Positions 1-9,100 of a DNA stretch of 64,000 bases are shown one piece after another. Each line of letters starts with the position of its first letter. The stretch's first letter is position 1. The DNA comes from Sunxiuqinia elliptica (GTDB lineage: Bacteria; Bacteroidota; Bacteroidia; Bacteroidales; Prolixibacteraceae), in contig NZ_FONW01000001.1 in the NCBI RefSeq assembly GCF_900113005.1, positions 1,072,996 through 1,136,995 of the forward strand, read 5' to 3'. The position numbers were made by a program, and so were the translations under genes. Below the pieces are notes generated by a model, which saw only the letters and a list, made by a program, of their open reading frames with translations, was not told the DNA's origin and did no database searches.

Positions 1-140
1 TTAAAGGAAACGGGCTGAGCATCAATAAAGATAAGATTACAGATCCAGAGTTGATGGTTAACAAGGACTTCCTCATTGGCGACAAGTACATCTTAGTTCA
101 AAAAGGAAAGAAAAATTATTTCTTGTTGTTGGCCGAGTAA
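1..140 (+). CDS. C-terminal end of an unidentified protein (5' end outside window)
   Basis: An open frame enters from the left edge and ends at TAA 138-140, giving about 45 residues rich in Lys, Asn and hydrophobic residues, ending in LLLAE. I do not recognise the family. It precedes a Wzz-like gene and an O-antigen ligase gene on the same strand, so a role in exopolysaccharide export or synthesis is possible, but this rests on context alone. A strong hairpin separates it from the next gene. Confidence 0.5.
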   Translation, partial: KGNGLSINKDKITDPELMVNKDFLIGDKYILVQKGKKNYFLLLAE

Positions 141-204
141 TCTTTTGATTGATATACTATTTTTGATAGAATATCGTTGAAAGTTATGACTAAACACGAA
201 TAAC

Positions 205-246
205 TTTATGAAACGAGTCGCACATTATTGAGGCTCGTTTCATAAA
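205..246 (+). terminator. 13-bp perfect stem-loop between the partial CDS and the wzz-like gene
   Basis: TTTATGAAACGAG (205-217) is the exact reverse complement of CTCGTTTCATAAA (234-246), with a 16-nt loop. No long T-run follows, so this is either a weak terminator or an RNA-processing or attenuating hairpin upstream of the gene at 276. Confidence 0.5.
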
Positions 247-275
247 TTACCTAAAAGAACAAACAATTTAAACGA

Positions 276-1229
276 ATGAAAAGCTTCTTTGATAATCAAA
301 GTCTGTTTGTGATTGTCTGGAAATGGAAGGTGCATCTGATTGTTGTTGGAGCAATTGCAATTATTGCTGCAGCTGTTTTCTCATCACCTTTTTTTATTAC
401 TCCGCTTTACCAGTCACAAGCCAGGGTCTATCCGGCCAACACCAGTTCCTATTCCGAAGAGAGTGAAAGTGAGCAAATGCTTGAAGTATTTAACTCTACT
501 GATATTAAACGTCAGGTGATTGATGCTTTCGACTTGGCTTCAAGGTATGATTTGGAGAAGGATGATCCTCACTTCCGGACGAAGATTCTTCGTAAATACA
601 ACGACCGGGTGATGTGTAAAAAGACCGAATATGAATCCATTGAGTTGAAGGCTTTAGATGCTGATCCTCAGGTGGCCTGCAATATTGTTGATTCGTTGGT
701 TGCATATTACAATCGGAAGGTTTTACACTTGAATCAACAAAAAGCATTAGAAGAAGCACAGTCGTATTTGAAAGATTTAACCCGGAAGCGAACTGCAATT
801 GACAATGTCACTGTTCAGATGGAAGCTTTGCGAAAAGAATATGGCTTGTTGGATTATGAGATTCAAACCGAACAAGTAACTCAAGGGTACATGACTGCTC
901 TGGCTGAAGGAGCTACTGCACGTGCTGTGAACGATATTAAGCAATTAATGGGCAACCTGGAGGAAAAGGGAGGACAGTTCTTTTTGCTTCAGCGTGAACT
1001 GGAGGCTTTGGAAGTACAACGGGATACCATTAGCCGGAGATACGATAAGGCAATTGGTCGGGCAGAAAGATATGAAACCTATTCAATGGTTGTTGAAGAA
1101 CCGTTTCCTGCCGATAAAAAGGCTTTTCCAACGCGTTGGCTAATTGTGCTGGTTAGCTTGATTGCTGTTGAGTTTCTGGCACTGATCACCATTTTTAGCC
1201 TAGAGGGGATAAAATCGTCAAAATCATAA
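276..1229 (+). CDS. Wzz/GumC-type polysaccharide chain-length determinant protein
   Basis: The 317-residue protein has the bitopic layout of the Wzz family: a short cytoplasmic N-terminus, one membrane segment at about residues 20-42, a large periplasmic part with heptad-like helices (about 150-265), and a second membrane segment at about 287-310. A Pro-rich stretch before the last segment (EEPFPADKKAFPTRW) is typical. Proteins of this family set the chain length of surface polysaccharides together with a Wzy polymerase. No cytoplasmic kinase domain is fused, so a separate kinase or none would be needed. The O-antigen ligase-like gene starts only 3 nt after its stop, which implies one operon. 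The ATG at 276 gives a sensible N-terminus. Confidence 0.8.
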   Translation: MKSFFDNQSLFVIVWKWKVHLIVVGAIAIIAAAVFSSPFFITPLYQSQARVYPANTSSYSEESESEQMLEVFNSTDIKRQVIDAFDLASRYDLEKDDPHFRTKILRKYNDRVMCKKTEYESIELKALDADPQVACNIVDSLVAYYNRKVLHLNQQKALEEAQSYLKDLTRKRTAIDNVTVQMEALRKEYGLLDYEIQTEQVTQGYMTALAEGATARAVNDIKQLMGNLEEKGGQFFLLQRELEALEVQRDTISRRYDKAIGRAERYETYSMVVEEPFPADKKAFPTRWLIVLVSLIAVEFLALITIFSLEGIKSSKS

Positions 1230-1232
1230 GAT

Positions 1233-2696
1233 TTGCTTGGGAAGCACTATAAAATCGTTTTGTTTTACAGCATCTCGGTGTTGTTTTTAGCACTCAATCT
1301 TTTCTTTGTCGTTCAAAAAGAGAGCTTGATGGTGAGTGTTTTACCAGTTGTACTGGCTTTGGTTTTAGTGGCTGTTTTTAGCTTGGATACCTTGTTGCTT
1401 TTGGTTACTTTTTTCACCCCATTATCCTTGCCTTTACATGATTTAATTCCGGGTTTATCATTTGATATGTTTTTGCCCACCGAGCCTTTAATGGTTGGTA
1501 TTCTGGTTTTATTTCTGTTTAAATTGGCAGAGCAGAAGCAGTTTGATCGCGATATCTTAAAGCATCCGGTTTCGTTGGCTTTGTATTTTTACTTGGGCTG
1601 GATGTTGCTGACATCAATTACAAGCACGATGCCAGTGGTGTCGATTAAGTTTTGGGTTTCAAAGCTTTGGTTTATTGTTGCATTTTACTTCTTGGGCATT
1701 CTTTTATTTCGAGATAAGAAAAATATTTATCGATTCATCGGACTTTATTGTGCAGCTTTTATCGTGGTTATCTTTTATGCTTGGTCGCGTCACTTGGGCT
1801 ATGGTTTCCACAACGATAACGCTGCTCACTTTGTAATGAATCCTTTTTATAAAGATCATACTTCTTACGGAGCCATGTTGGCTTTTTTTATCCCTTTCTT
1901 GATTGGAATTACCTTTTCGAAGGACTACCGTCAGCGTTATCGGTATTTGGCAGGAGTGGGCTTGACCTTGTTCTCGATGGCTTTGGTTCTGTCCTATACA
2001 CGGGCCGCTTGGTTGAGTTTGGCTGCTGCAGGTGCTGTTTGGATCGTTATGAAATTAAAGCTACGGTTTCAGCCTTTATTTTTAACAGCCTTGAGTATTT
2101 TAGCTTTGGTCTTGATTTTTCAAACTCAGATTTTGATGTTTTTAGAGCAGAATGATCAGGAGTCTTCGGCCAACCTAGGGGCACATCTTTCCTCGATGAC
2201 TAATGTGACGACAGACGCATCGAATTTGGAGCGAATTAACCGATGGAGTTCCGCACTTCGAATGTTTGAGGAAAAGCCTGTTTTGGGATGGGGGCCTGGA
2301 ACTTATATGTTTCAGTATGCGCCATTTCAGTTAACGCGTAACCGGACAATTATATCAACAAACTCAGCCGACGGGGGAAATGCACACAGCGAATACCTGG
2401 GGCCATTGGCCGAATCTGGCGTATTGGGGATGTTGAGTTTCATTTTGTTGGTTGCTGTTATCGTATACATTGCAGTTCATGCCTATACTCGGGCGAAAGA
2501 TCGGGAAGTTCGACTGATTATCTTATCGGCCATTATTGGGCTTATAACTTATTTGGTACACGGTTTCCTCAATAATTTTTTGGATACCGATAAGGCAGCT
2601 GTCCCGTTTTGGGGTTTTGTGGCCATGATTGTTATGTTTGACATCTACACGAAAAAGGAAGAAGCAAACAAAAGAGCAATAAAAAAGCCCGAATAA
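1233..2696 (+). CDS. O-antigen ligase/polymerase (Wzy/WaaL) family membrane protein
   Basis: The 487-residue protein has about 10-12 predicted membrane segments. A large extracytoplasmic region (about residues 300-385) contains the WGPG..Y...  and NAHSEYLG motifs characteristic of the Wzy_C/O-antigen ligase family; the NAHSEY histidine region is conserved in these enzymes. Known members polymerise polysaccharide repeat units or transfer them to a lipid carrier. The start chosen is TTG at 1233, three bases after the upstream stop, because no ATG precedes the first membrane segment; this points to translational coupling with the Wzz-like gene. Polymerase and ligase cannot be told apart here, though coupling to Wzz favours polymerase. 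Confidence 0.8.
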   Translation: MLGKHYKIVLFYSISVLFLALNLFFVVQKESLMVSVLPVVLALVLVAVFSLDTLLLLVTFFTPLSLPLHDLIPGLSFDMFLPTEPLMVGILVLFLFKLAEQKQFDRDILKHPVSLALYFYLGWMLLTSITSTMPVVSIKFWVSKLWFIVAFYFLGILLFRDKKNIYRFIGLYCAAFIVVIFYAWSRHLGYGFHNDNAAHFVMNPFYKDHTSYGAMLAFFIPFLIGITFSKDYRQRYRYLAGVGLTLFSMALVLSYTRAAWLSLAAAGAVWIVMKLKLRFQPLFLTALSILALVLIFQTQILMFLEQNDQESSANLGAHLSSMTNVTTDASNLERINRWSSALRMFEEKPVLGWGPGTYMFQYAPFQLTRNRTIISTNSADGGNAHSEYLGPLAESGVLGMLSFILLVAVIVYIAVHAYTRAKDREVRLIILSAIIGLITYLVHGFLNNFLDTDKAAVPFWGFVAMIVMFDIYTKKEEANKRAIKKPE

Positions 2697-2710
2697 ACGG
2701 GCTTCTTCAA
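2681..2710. terminator. Bidirectional terminator overlapping the O-antigen ligase stop codon
   Basis: AAGCCCG (2685-2691) pairs with CGGGCTT (2698-2704) around a 6-nt loop, with an A-run on the left and a T-rich tail on the right. It lies between convergent genes, and the ligase stop codon (2694-2696) sits in the loop, so it can serve both that gene and efp. Confidence 0.75.
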
Positions 2711-2729
2711 CAATCGTATAAAACGAGTT

Positions 2730-3299
2730 TTATTTTTTTACGCGCTCGCTGTAGCTGCGGTCACGTGTGTCAACTTTGATGATATCTTCTTCGTTGATGA
2801 ATAAGGGAACCATAATCTCAGCACCTGTTTCTAAAGTAGCTGGTTTCATAGCTGTTGAACTTGCTGTATTTCCTTTTTCTCCAGGAATTGTTTGTGAAAT
2901 TACCAATTCAACAAATGGAGGAAGTTCCGCTGTTAGAGGAGTTTCGGTATCAGCATGAAAGTTTACTTCAATCAATTGGCCTTCTTTCATCAAGTCTGAA
3001 TTCTCGATCATTTCAGGAGCCAAAGAGATTTGCTCAAATGTTTCGGTGTGCATAAAGTTGAAGCCCATTTCGTCCTTGTATAGGTATTGGTATGGTCTTC
3101 TTTCTATTCGAACAACATCTACTTTTACACCCGCATTGAATGTATTTTCAAGAACCTTTCCGGTTTTTACATTTTTCATCTTTGTGCGCACAAAAGCGGC
3201 ACCTTTTCCTGGCTTAACATGTTGAAATTGTACAATGGTATAAATCTGCCCGTTGAATTCAATTGTTAACCCGTTTCTAAAATCTGATGTACTTGCCAT
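2730..3299 (-). CDS. efp: Translation elongation factor P
   Basis: The 189-residue product matches EF-P in length and along its whole sequence: a KOW-like N-terminal domain, then two OB-fold domains. The conserved PGKG loop places Lys32 at the position that reaches the peptidyl-transferase centre in EF-P of other species. EF-P relieves ribosome stalling at consecutive prolines. The end carries the family pattern around [13 protein letters not shown]. No EpmA or EpmB modification gene is seen in the window, so the modification state of Lys32 is unknown. A promoter-like TACTTTTG lies upstream at 3335-3342. Confidence 0.97.
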   Translation of the reverse strand: MASTSDFRNGLTIEFNGQIYTIVQFQHVKPGKGAAFVRTKMKNVKTGKVLENTFNAGVKVDVVRIERRPYQYLYKDEMGFNFMHTETFEQISLAPEMIENSDLMKEGQLIEVNFHADTETPLTAELPPFVELVISQTIPGEKGNTASSTAMKPATLETGAEIMVPLFINEEDIIKVDTRDRSYSERVKK

Positions 3300-3334
3300 A
3301 TCTTTGAATTATAATAAATTACAGAGTTTTGCTG

Positions 3335-3342
3335 CAAAAGTA
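3335..3342 (-). promoter_or_regulatory. Bacteroidota-type -7 box for efp
   Basis: On the minus strand this reads TACTTTTG, an exact match to the Bacteroidota TAnnTTTG consensus, 36-43 bases before the efp start codon. The -33 element is not clear. Confidence 0.5.
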
Positions 3343-3400
3343 GTTATTTTCTGGCTAAAATCGTGCTCTTTAGGGAAGGCAAAGTACTCATTTGTTGCGT

Positions 3401-4132
3401 TTAATCAATCTGCTCTTTTCCATTTTTCTTATACGAGTAGAGCTCGCATTTGAGTGCTCCAACTTTGAGATCGAATTCTAAAAGCAAAGGGATGCGGGCC
3501 TCATCGTTGGTAATATAGAATTTCAGTCCTTCGTTACTGTTCAGTACTTTTCCTTTATCGATGCGCGGTTGAATGATGTGGCATTCCTTTTTGCCTAAGC
3601 GTGATTTGATCCGTGTTTTTCCCAAGTATTTCACATGCATCATGAAAAATTCATCGGCATGGTAAACGGGAAGCGTAAATTCTTCGCCACCGTCAAACTG
3701 ATCCAGATACTCTGTGTTACGCATGAAAAAGAATGCTGTGACAAAATCAATCGTATTGGGTGCCACTTTCTTGGGACCCGACTTTTTGGAATAAAGCGAG
3801 TCTTTGTCGTGGTAAAAAAGTGCTTCGTTGTACCAACGGTAGTTCCCCTCTTTAATATTTCGAATTGCTTTATAAGGCAAGAAAGTCTCTGGATTGACAA
3901 TGCTTTCGTAAATGTCATGAACTTCAAAAAGCACGTTGGCTACGCCAACCGTATTGCCATCCAGGTGTAAATGAATTGCGGGTTTATTGTTGTAGGTTGT
4001 GTCTTCTACGCTTAAGGTGGCTTCTCCTCCACGGAAAAAACTATACCTCATATAGTATTTTAACTCTTCGGTAGGTTGTGCAAATGTGGTTACGTAAGTT
4101 GTTAAAAGTAAGATAATTAAAAAATGTCTCAT
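3401..4132 (-). CDS. DUF3108 family secreted protein
   Basis: The 243-residue protein has an N-terminal signal peptide ending at TTFAQ. Its mature part has the DUF3108 pattern: alternating beta-strands, an early YSFFRGGEATL motif, and a DFVTAFFFMRN segment near residues 128-138. DUF3108 members are predicted periplasmic beta-rich proteins, often associated with the cell envelope; no biochemical function is established. Its start overlaps the tsaB stop by 4 bp (ATGA), so the two genes are translated together. The pairing with tsaB probably reflects shared expression rather than shared function. Confidence 0.8.
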   Translation of the reverse strand: MRHFLIILLLTTYVTTFAQPTEELKYYMRYSFFRGGEATLSVEDTTYNNKPAIHLHLDGNTVGVANVLFEVHDIYESIVNPETFLPYKAIRNIKEGNYRWYNEALFYHDKDSLYSKKSGPKKVAPNTIDFVTAFFFMRNTEYLDQFDGGEEFTLPVYHADEFFMMHVKYLGKTRIKSRLGKKECHIIQPRIDKGKVLNSNEGLKFYITNDEARIPLLLEFDLKVGALKCELYSYKKNGKEQID

Positions 4133-4842
4133 TGTTTCAAGATATTCTTTTTGGGAATGCCTGCAATGAAATTTTTTAGGTAAAAAGGTTCAAAATAGGC
4201 AACATCCTCAAATTCATTGTTTTCATATGCTTTCTGAGATAGAGAACACATAAACTGTGCCGAAGTTTTTACATCATCCAGAAAAATAGCTTGCGGATGA
4301 TTGATCTTCGCTTTGCATTTAGCTGCTCCATTTCCAAAAAAGATGACGGCCTGTTTTTGAAGGAGCTCTTGAAAAGAATCATCTTCAATGATTTGTGCTG
4401 AGACTGCTTGAACTTCTTTATTTGAACTGTTGTAGAGAGAACAATACACTTCCATGCGGCGCGCATCAATCATTGGACAAAAGAGGCTGTCGGTTGACGC
4501 TTGAATCTTAAACTCCGACAAATTGGTGCTCACATGGTGGCTCATCGCTTGTAATGAACTAATGGCAATTAGAGGGATTTGGTTGGCATAACAAATTCCT
4601 TTGGCCAGTGAAACACCTATTCGAAGCCCGGTATAGGAGCCAGGTCCTTTGCTAATTGCTACTGCATCTAATTGGTTGAAGTCTAGCTGGTTTCTGTGAA
4701 GCAAATCTTCAGCATATACACTTAACAGACGAGCATGATTTTGTCCTTCTTCATTCTCCAGGTAATCAATCATTTTCCCATTTTTTGAGAGGGAAACACT
4801 ACATACTTCAGTCGACGATTCAAGATTTAAAATAAGTGCCAT
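4129..4842 (-). CDS. tsaB: tRNA threonylcarbamoyladenosine biosynthesis protein TsaB
   Basis: The 237-residue protein carries the N-terminal ASKHA/actin-like fold of TsaB: an ILNLESSTEVCSVSL first strand pair, then the diagnostic KGPGSYTGLRIG motif at about residues 65-77. TsaB is the scaffold partner of TsaD and TsaE in making the t6A37 modification of ANN-decoding tRNAs. The length is normal for the family. It is the first gene of a two-gene unit with the DUF3108 gene. Confidence 0.95.
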   Translation of the reverse strand: MALILNLESSTEVCSVSLSKNGKMIDYLENEEGQNHARLLSVYAEDLLHRNQLDFNQLDAVAISKGPGSYTGLRIGVSLAKGICYANQIPLIAISSLQAMSHHVSTNLSEFKIQASTDSLFCPMIDARRMEVYCSLYNSSNKEVQAVSAQIIEDDSFQELLQKQAVIFFGNGAAKCKAKINHPQAIFLDDVKTSAQFMCSLSQKAYENNEFEDVAYFEPFYLKNFIAGIPKKNILKQ

Positions 4843-4864
4843 TGTTCTAATCTGTTTTAGATTG

Positions 4865-4872
4865 CAAAATTA
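4865..4872 (-). promoter_or_regulatory. Bacteroidota-type -7 box for tsaB
   Basis: The minus strand reads TAATTTTG, matching TAnnTTTG, 23-30 bases before the tsaB start. A TTTTTG lies 22 bases upstream of it, slightly wider than the usual spacing. Confidence 0.45.
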
Positions 4873-4979
4873 AGATATAAACAGAATAACAGGGCAAAAA
4901 GATTTAGAAATACGTAAAGCTTGATTTGTTTAAAACTATTCGGTCAAAAACTTCATAATAATTTCTAATTTTTATTAGT

Positions 4980-4995
4980 TTTAGGTGATTTTTAA
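4980..4995 (+). repeat. 16-bp element, copy 1 (TTTAGGTGATTTTTAA)
   Basis: This copy lies just upstream of the LytTR regulator start codon at 5004. It matches 15 of 16 bases of a second copy at 5835-5850, downstream of the same gene and upstream of the adhesin locus. It may be a shared operator or leader element. Confidence 0.45.
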
Positions 4996-5003
4996 CCAGG
5001 TGT

Positions 5004-5759
5004 ATGTATAGAGCTGCAATAATTGATGATGATCAGTTGGCCAGAAGGGTCTTGTTCCGAATTTTAGATCAACACTTTCCTAATATTGAGATTGTTGGGG
5101 AGGCTAGCTCTGTAGAGAGTGGAATTGACTTAATAACGAAAGAATCGCCAGATTTGGTTTTTCTGGACATTGAAATGCCTGATGGAACTGGCTTCGATCT
5201 TATTGAAAGACTGCCAGAGGTTAATTTCAAACTAGTGTTTACAACTTCTTATAGCGATTATGCGATTACAGCATTCAAATATTCAGCTTTCGATTACATT
5301 TTGAAACCGGTGCTTGTTGAAAACGTGAAAGCGACTATTCAACGAATAGGAGAAATTCCGGTGTTGAATGAAAAGCATCGGATTGAGGTTTTGAAGAACA
5401 GCCTGGAAAAGAAAGATGAAAGTTCGCATGTAACCATCGCACTTCCCGAAATGAATGGTTTTGCCATCATCAAAGTGAGCAACATCATTCGATGTGAGGG
5501 CGAGCGAAATTACACACGCGTGTTCTATCTAAATGGGACTTCTGTTTTGATTAGCAGGACTTTGCTTGAGTTTGATCAACTCCTCGTTCCTCATGGTTTT
5601 TGCCGTATTCACCGCTCTCATTTAGTTAACCTGAAATATGTCGATCGGTATCTAAAAACCGATGGTGGTTTGGTCGAGTTATCTGATAAATCTCAGCTTC
5701 GGGTATCCCCCAAGTATAAGGAAGAATTGTTGGATAAATTGCTTCATAACCGCCTTTAG
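5004..5759 (+). CDS. LytTR-type response regulator (LytR/AlgR family)
   Basis: The 251-residue protein has a receiver domain at about residues 1-120, with the acidic pair IDDD at 7-10, the phosphoacceptor Asp55 in FLDIEMPDG, and Lys in the FDYILKPV motif. A LytTR DNA-binding domain follows at about 145-248 (EGERNYTRV, FCRIHRSHLVNL). LytTR proteins typically bind paired direct repeats spaced by two helical turns. No sensor kinase gene is adjacent; in Bacteroidota the partner is usually a membrane kinase of the LytS/YehU type, here encoded elsewhere. Directly downstream are two 10-bp direct repeats 21 bp apart, followed by the giant adhesin locus, which makes control of that locus or autoregulation plausible. 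Confidence 0.92.
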   Translation: MYRAAIIDDDQLARRVLFRILDQHFPNIEIVGEASSVESGIDLITKESPDLVFLDIEMPDGTGFDLIERLPEVNFKLVFTTSYSDYAITAFKYSAFDYILKPVLVENVKATIQRIGEIPVLNEKHRIEVLKNSLEKKDESSHVTIALPEMNGFAIIKVSNIIRCEGERNYTRVFYLNGTSVLISRTLLEFDQLLVPHGFCRIHRSHLVNLKYVDRYLKTDGGLVELSDKSQLRVSPKYKEELLDKLLHNRL

Positions 5760-5794
5760 AAAACTACCTCATTTTTTTTGTATAGTGATTTTTT

Positions 5795-5834
5795 GCGTTT
5801 GCTAGTTGTAGCAGGGCGTTTGCTAAGTGTAACA
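5795..5834 (+). promoter_or_regulatory. Helically phased direct repeats, candidate LytTR binding site
   Basis: GCGTTTGCTA occurs at 5795-5804 and again at 5816-5825, exactly 21 bp apart. Extended to 19 bases (5795-5813 and 5816-5834), the copies agree at 16 positions. Paired repeats two turns apart are the known architecture for AgrA/ComE-type LytTR proteins. The site follows the LytTR gene and precedes the adhesin genes. Confidence 0.5.
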
Positions 5835-5850
5835 TTTAGGTGATTGTTAA
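5835..5850 (+). repeat. 16-bp element, copy 2 (TTTAGGTGATTGTTAA)
   Basis: This is the second copy of the element at 4980-4995, with one mismatch. It directly abuts the phased direct repeats. Confidence 0.45.
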
Positions 5851-5913
5851 AAGATTACCTTTACTGCCGTTTGACGAAAACGCACAGGATTTGAGCAGAT
5901 TATGTTACGGAAA

Positions 5914-5925
5914 CAGACCGGTCTG
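5914..5925. promoter_or_regulatory. Perfect 12-bp palindrome CAGACCGGTCTG
   Basis: A GC-rich perfect palindrome in otherwise AT-rich intergenic DNA, 63 bp upstream of the first reading frame of the adhesin locus. It could be an operator for a dimeric regulator; nothing else supports this. Confidence 0.3.
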
Positions 5926-5987
5926 CAAATGAAAAATAGTCGTTTTCTCATCCTGAAAAATTGGAGTTGCACCAGTAGAGCCAAAGA

Positions 5988-6176
5988 GTGAGAACGCAAA
6001 AAAAAATATCGCTAACCGTTTTATCTATCCTTGTTTTTATTGCCGTAGGAATGCTTACGCCTTTGAATACTTTTTCCCAAACTGAAGTGATTTGGAAAGA
6101 GGACTTTAATAGGTATGCTAATGGAACATACGGACAAGTTAGTGTCTTATCAATAATATGGATGGCCGATGAATAG
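5988..6176 (+). pseudogene. Truncated secreted-protein remnant (signal peptide plus about 30 residues)
   Basis: A 62-codon frame starts with GTG (an in-frame TAG lies just upstream, so no longer start exists). It has a textbook signal peptide ending at NTFSQ, followed by VIWKEDFNRYANGTYG, which resembles the mature start of many Bacteroidota adhesins. It stops at 6174-6176, overlapping by 8 bp the start of the giant gene, which is in another frame and has its own signal peptide. I read it as the 5' remnant of a paralogous adhesin gene lost by deletion or frameshift. A functional small secreted peptide or a leader for translational coupling cannot be excluded. Confidence 0.5.
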
Positions 6177-9100
6177 TACAAAGTATATTTTATCGGTTTT
6201 ATTGTTGATTGTATCAACAGCAGTAAATGGAGCATGGTATACAAGTTTTGAAACTGGGAATTGGGCAAATGATGCAAGCTGGAAAGGGACTGGTTACCCG
6301 ACTAACGGTGATGGTGTTGCTATTGGGGCAAGTCATGTAATTACCCATGTTGGAGATTTAACTTGGAGTTCTGCCCAGATTTCAATAGAAGCAGGGGGGA
6401 AACTTATTGTTAATGGTGATCTTACGATTCAAAATTCAGCGAATTTATATGTAAGGGCATCTGGAATGCTTGAAGTTACCGGCAGTGTATATATTCAAAA
6501 TACTTCGTTGTCAATCGGTGATAATAGCCAATTAATAATTGGGGGAAGTTTTTCGGTAGCGAAAAATCTAGATGTTGCTTCGTCAGCTCATATTGAAACA
6601 GGTGGATCTCTTGTCGTTGGCGGAAATCTGAATAACAATGGGAAAGTTGTGGTTCAGGAAGACTTTAATGTTACGGGGCAAACCAATAATAGGACTTCTC
6701 AATCGGTGCTCGATGTTGGAGGACATCTCAATTCGGGAGGAAATCTTAATAATAGCGGAAGGGTAGTCGTTGATGGCGATTTAATGCTAAATACCATAAA
6801 CGATGCTAATTTGAACGTAAATTCAGGACTGATTGTTGTGAATGGTGATCTTACCAAAAGTGGTAATATCTCTGTTTCTTCAGGTTCTGATATTATTGTT
6901 GTTGGGACCTTCTATTCAGAAGGGGGAGATACATGGATTAATGACAACGCTGACTTTTATGTTTTTGGAACAAAAAATTGTGTCGGGTCTCATTGCTATT
7001 TAATAGAAGATTATGTCGACTGGGAAGGTGAAAGTAACCCTGGTGGACAATACGTCATTTATACTCCTCCTACTTACTGTTCGGGCAGCGCAGTTGCAGT
7101 TGTTGCAGAAGATGGTGTGCCATATTCAAATGATGCTTTAGGTGCACCTGATAACAGCGGGGCTCTGCTTTATGAAACAAACGATGTAATCGCTTTAGAC
7201 ATTACAGGTGGCAATGTTTTGCTCGCGGAAGGTACTGTTGGTGTTCGATGGTACAAGAGTTCAAATCGCACTGCTCAGGTCCTGGTCGAATTTTCAATGG
7301 ATGGATCCAACTGGATTGATGCTAGTGTTTATCCAATAGATGCTAAGAAATCCTGGTTTACACAGACAATACAATTGAGTGCTGATACTCGCTTTATACG
7401 ACTTACAAACATGAACGGGTGGGCATTAGAGCTGGATGCCGTGTCTTATAATACTCCTTGCGTTTTAATCGATCCGTTAGAAATGACCTCGACATCAGAA
7501 GATATTTCTTGTGTGGGGCAAAACGACGGTGAGATTAGTATTTCGGGTTCAGGAGGACAAGGACCGTATCAATATAAACTCAATTCGGGTGCGTATCAAT
7601 CATTAGGGACATTCACGAATTTAGCGCCAGCTAATTATTCAGTCTGGATGAAGGATGCTTTAGGAACTGAAGTATCAAAGCTCGTAACAATTAATCTGCC
7701 TGCCACTTCCTCTGATGATCAGAATTCAGCTGGGGTTGATTCTTGGATTGGGCATTTTTATAAACGTGCTGATCAGGTAGATATGCCCCCTAGTGATGCT
7801 GATGCTTTTGCCAGCTATTTTGGAAACAGAACAGCTACGGAGACTTTTGATCAAAGCTTTGAAGAGGGGGGCTCGTGTTTCCCGTTAAACTCAAATGACA
7901 AACTTTATTGCAGTATTTACACAGAATATTTTGCAGTGAAGTATCGTATGAACTCTTCTAGAACGGGAATTTATGTTGCTGATATGGGAAGTGATGACGG
8001 AATTCGCTTGACGGTTGATGGGATCAAGGTTTTTGATAATTGGGCAGAACGAGGTTATCAGGAAGATCAGAAAATATTGTTTGAATTAGCAGGAGCTAGT
8101 CACCTTTTGTTAGAATATTATGAAAGTCAAGGAGGCAATCGGGTTTCATTTAAAAATCTGATCGAAGTTCCAAATAGCCTAATCAGTGGAACTTCTCAGA
8201 CTTTATGTGAGGGAAGTTCAGCGACTGTGATTGCAGCGGATGATTCTTATACAGCAGCCCCAATTTCCAGTTCCAATAGTTATGCCGTTGATTACCAATG
8301 GCAAGAGGCTTCTTCTGCCGGAGGACCTTGGACTGATATCGATGGAGCAAACGCACAGAATTATACTCCCGCAACAGATTCTCCCGGAACCTTTTATGTT
8401 AGGAGAAAGCTAACTGTTTCTAAAACAAATGTGGGACGCATCTCTATTCCGGTAACTGCGACTAGTTATTCGGATATTGCCACTGTAACAGTGAACCCTC
8501 TTCCTGGTGCTGCTGGAACTATTTCCGGTGCAGCTTCAGTTACCGAAGGGGAAGGCGGTGTTGCTTATTCGGTCCCTACTATTACGGAGGCGAATAACTA
8601 TAATTGGACTTATACGGGAACAGGAGTAACTATAAATGGGACAACAGAGAAAGTTACGATTGATTTTGCATTTGGTGCTAGTTCAGGTGTTCTTACGGTT
8701 TATGGAACAAATACTTGTGGAAATGGGACTGCTTCGGCTGATTTCCCGATAACAGTCAGTTCTGCAATACCTGGCATTACAGTTTCTCCGGTTGCAGGAT
8801 TGACAACCTCTGAAAGGGGAGAAACTGATGCGTTTACAGTTGTTTTAAATACACCCCCGACAGCTAATGTTACTATCACAATTGAATCTTCAGATGTTAC
8901 GGAGGGAACCATTGATAAACCAAGTCTGAATTTTGATCATTCAAATTGGAATATTCCACAAATTGTAACGATTACAGGGGTAGACGATACAGAAGAAGAT
9001 GGTAATGTTTCCTATTTGGTAATCCTGTATGCTGCTTCAAGTACTGATTTGGATTATGATGAGATCAATCCGGAAGATGTTTCTGTTACCAATAAGGATG

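Noticed and set aside
5866-5876. Third CGTTTG copy considered as another LytTR half-site
   Set aside because: Only six bases match, and the 51-bp distance from the second copy does not keep helical phase well.
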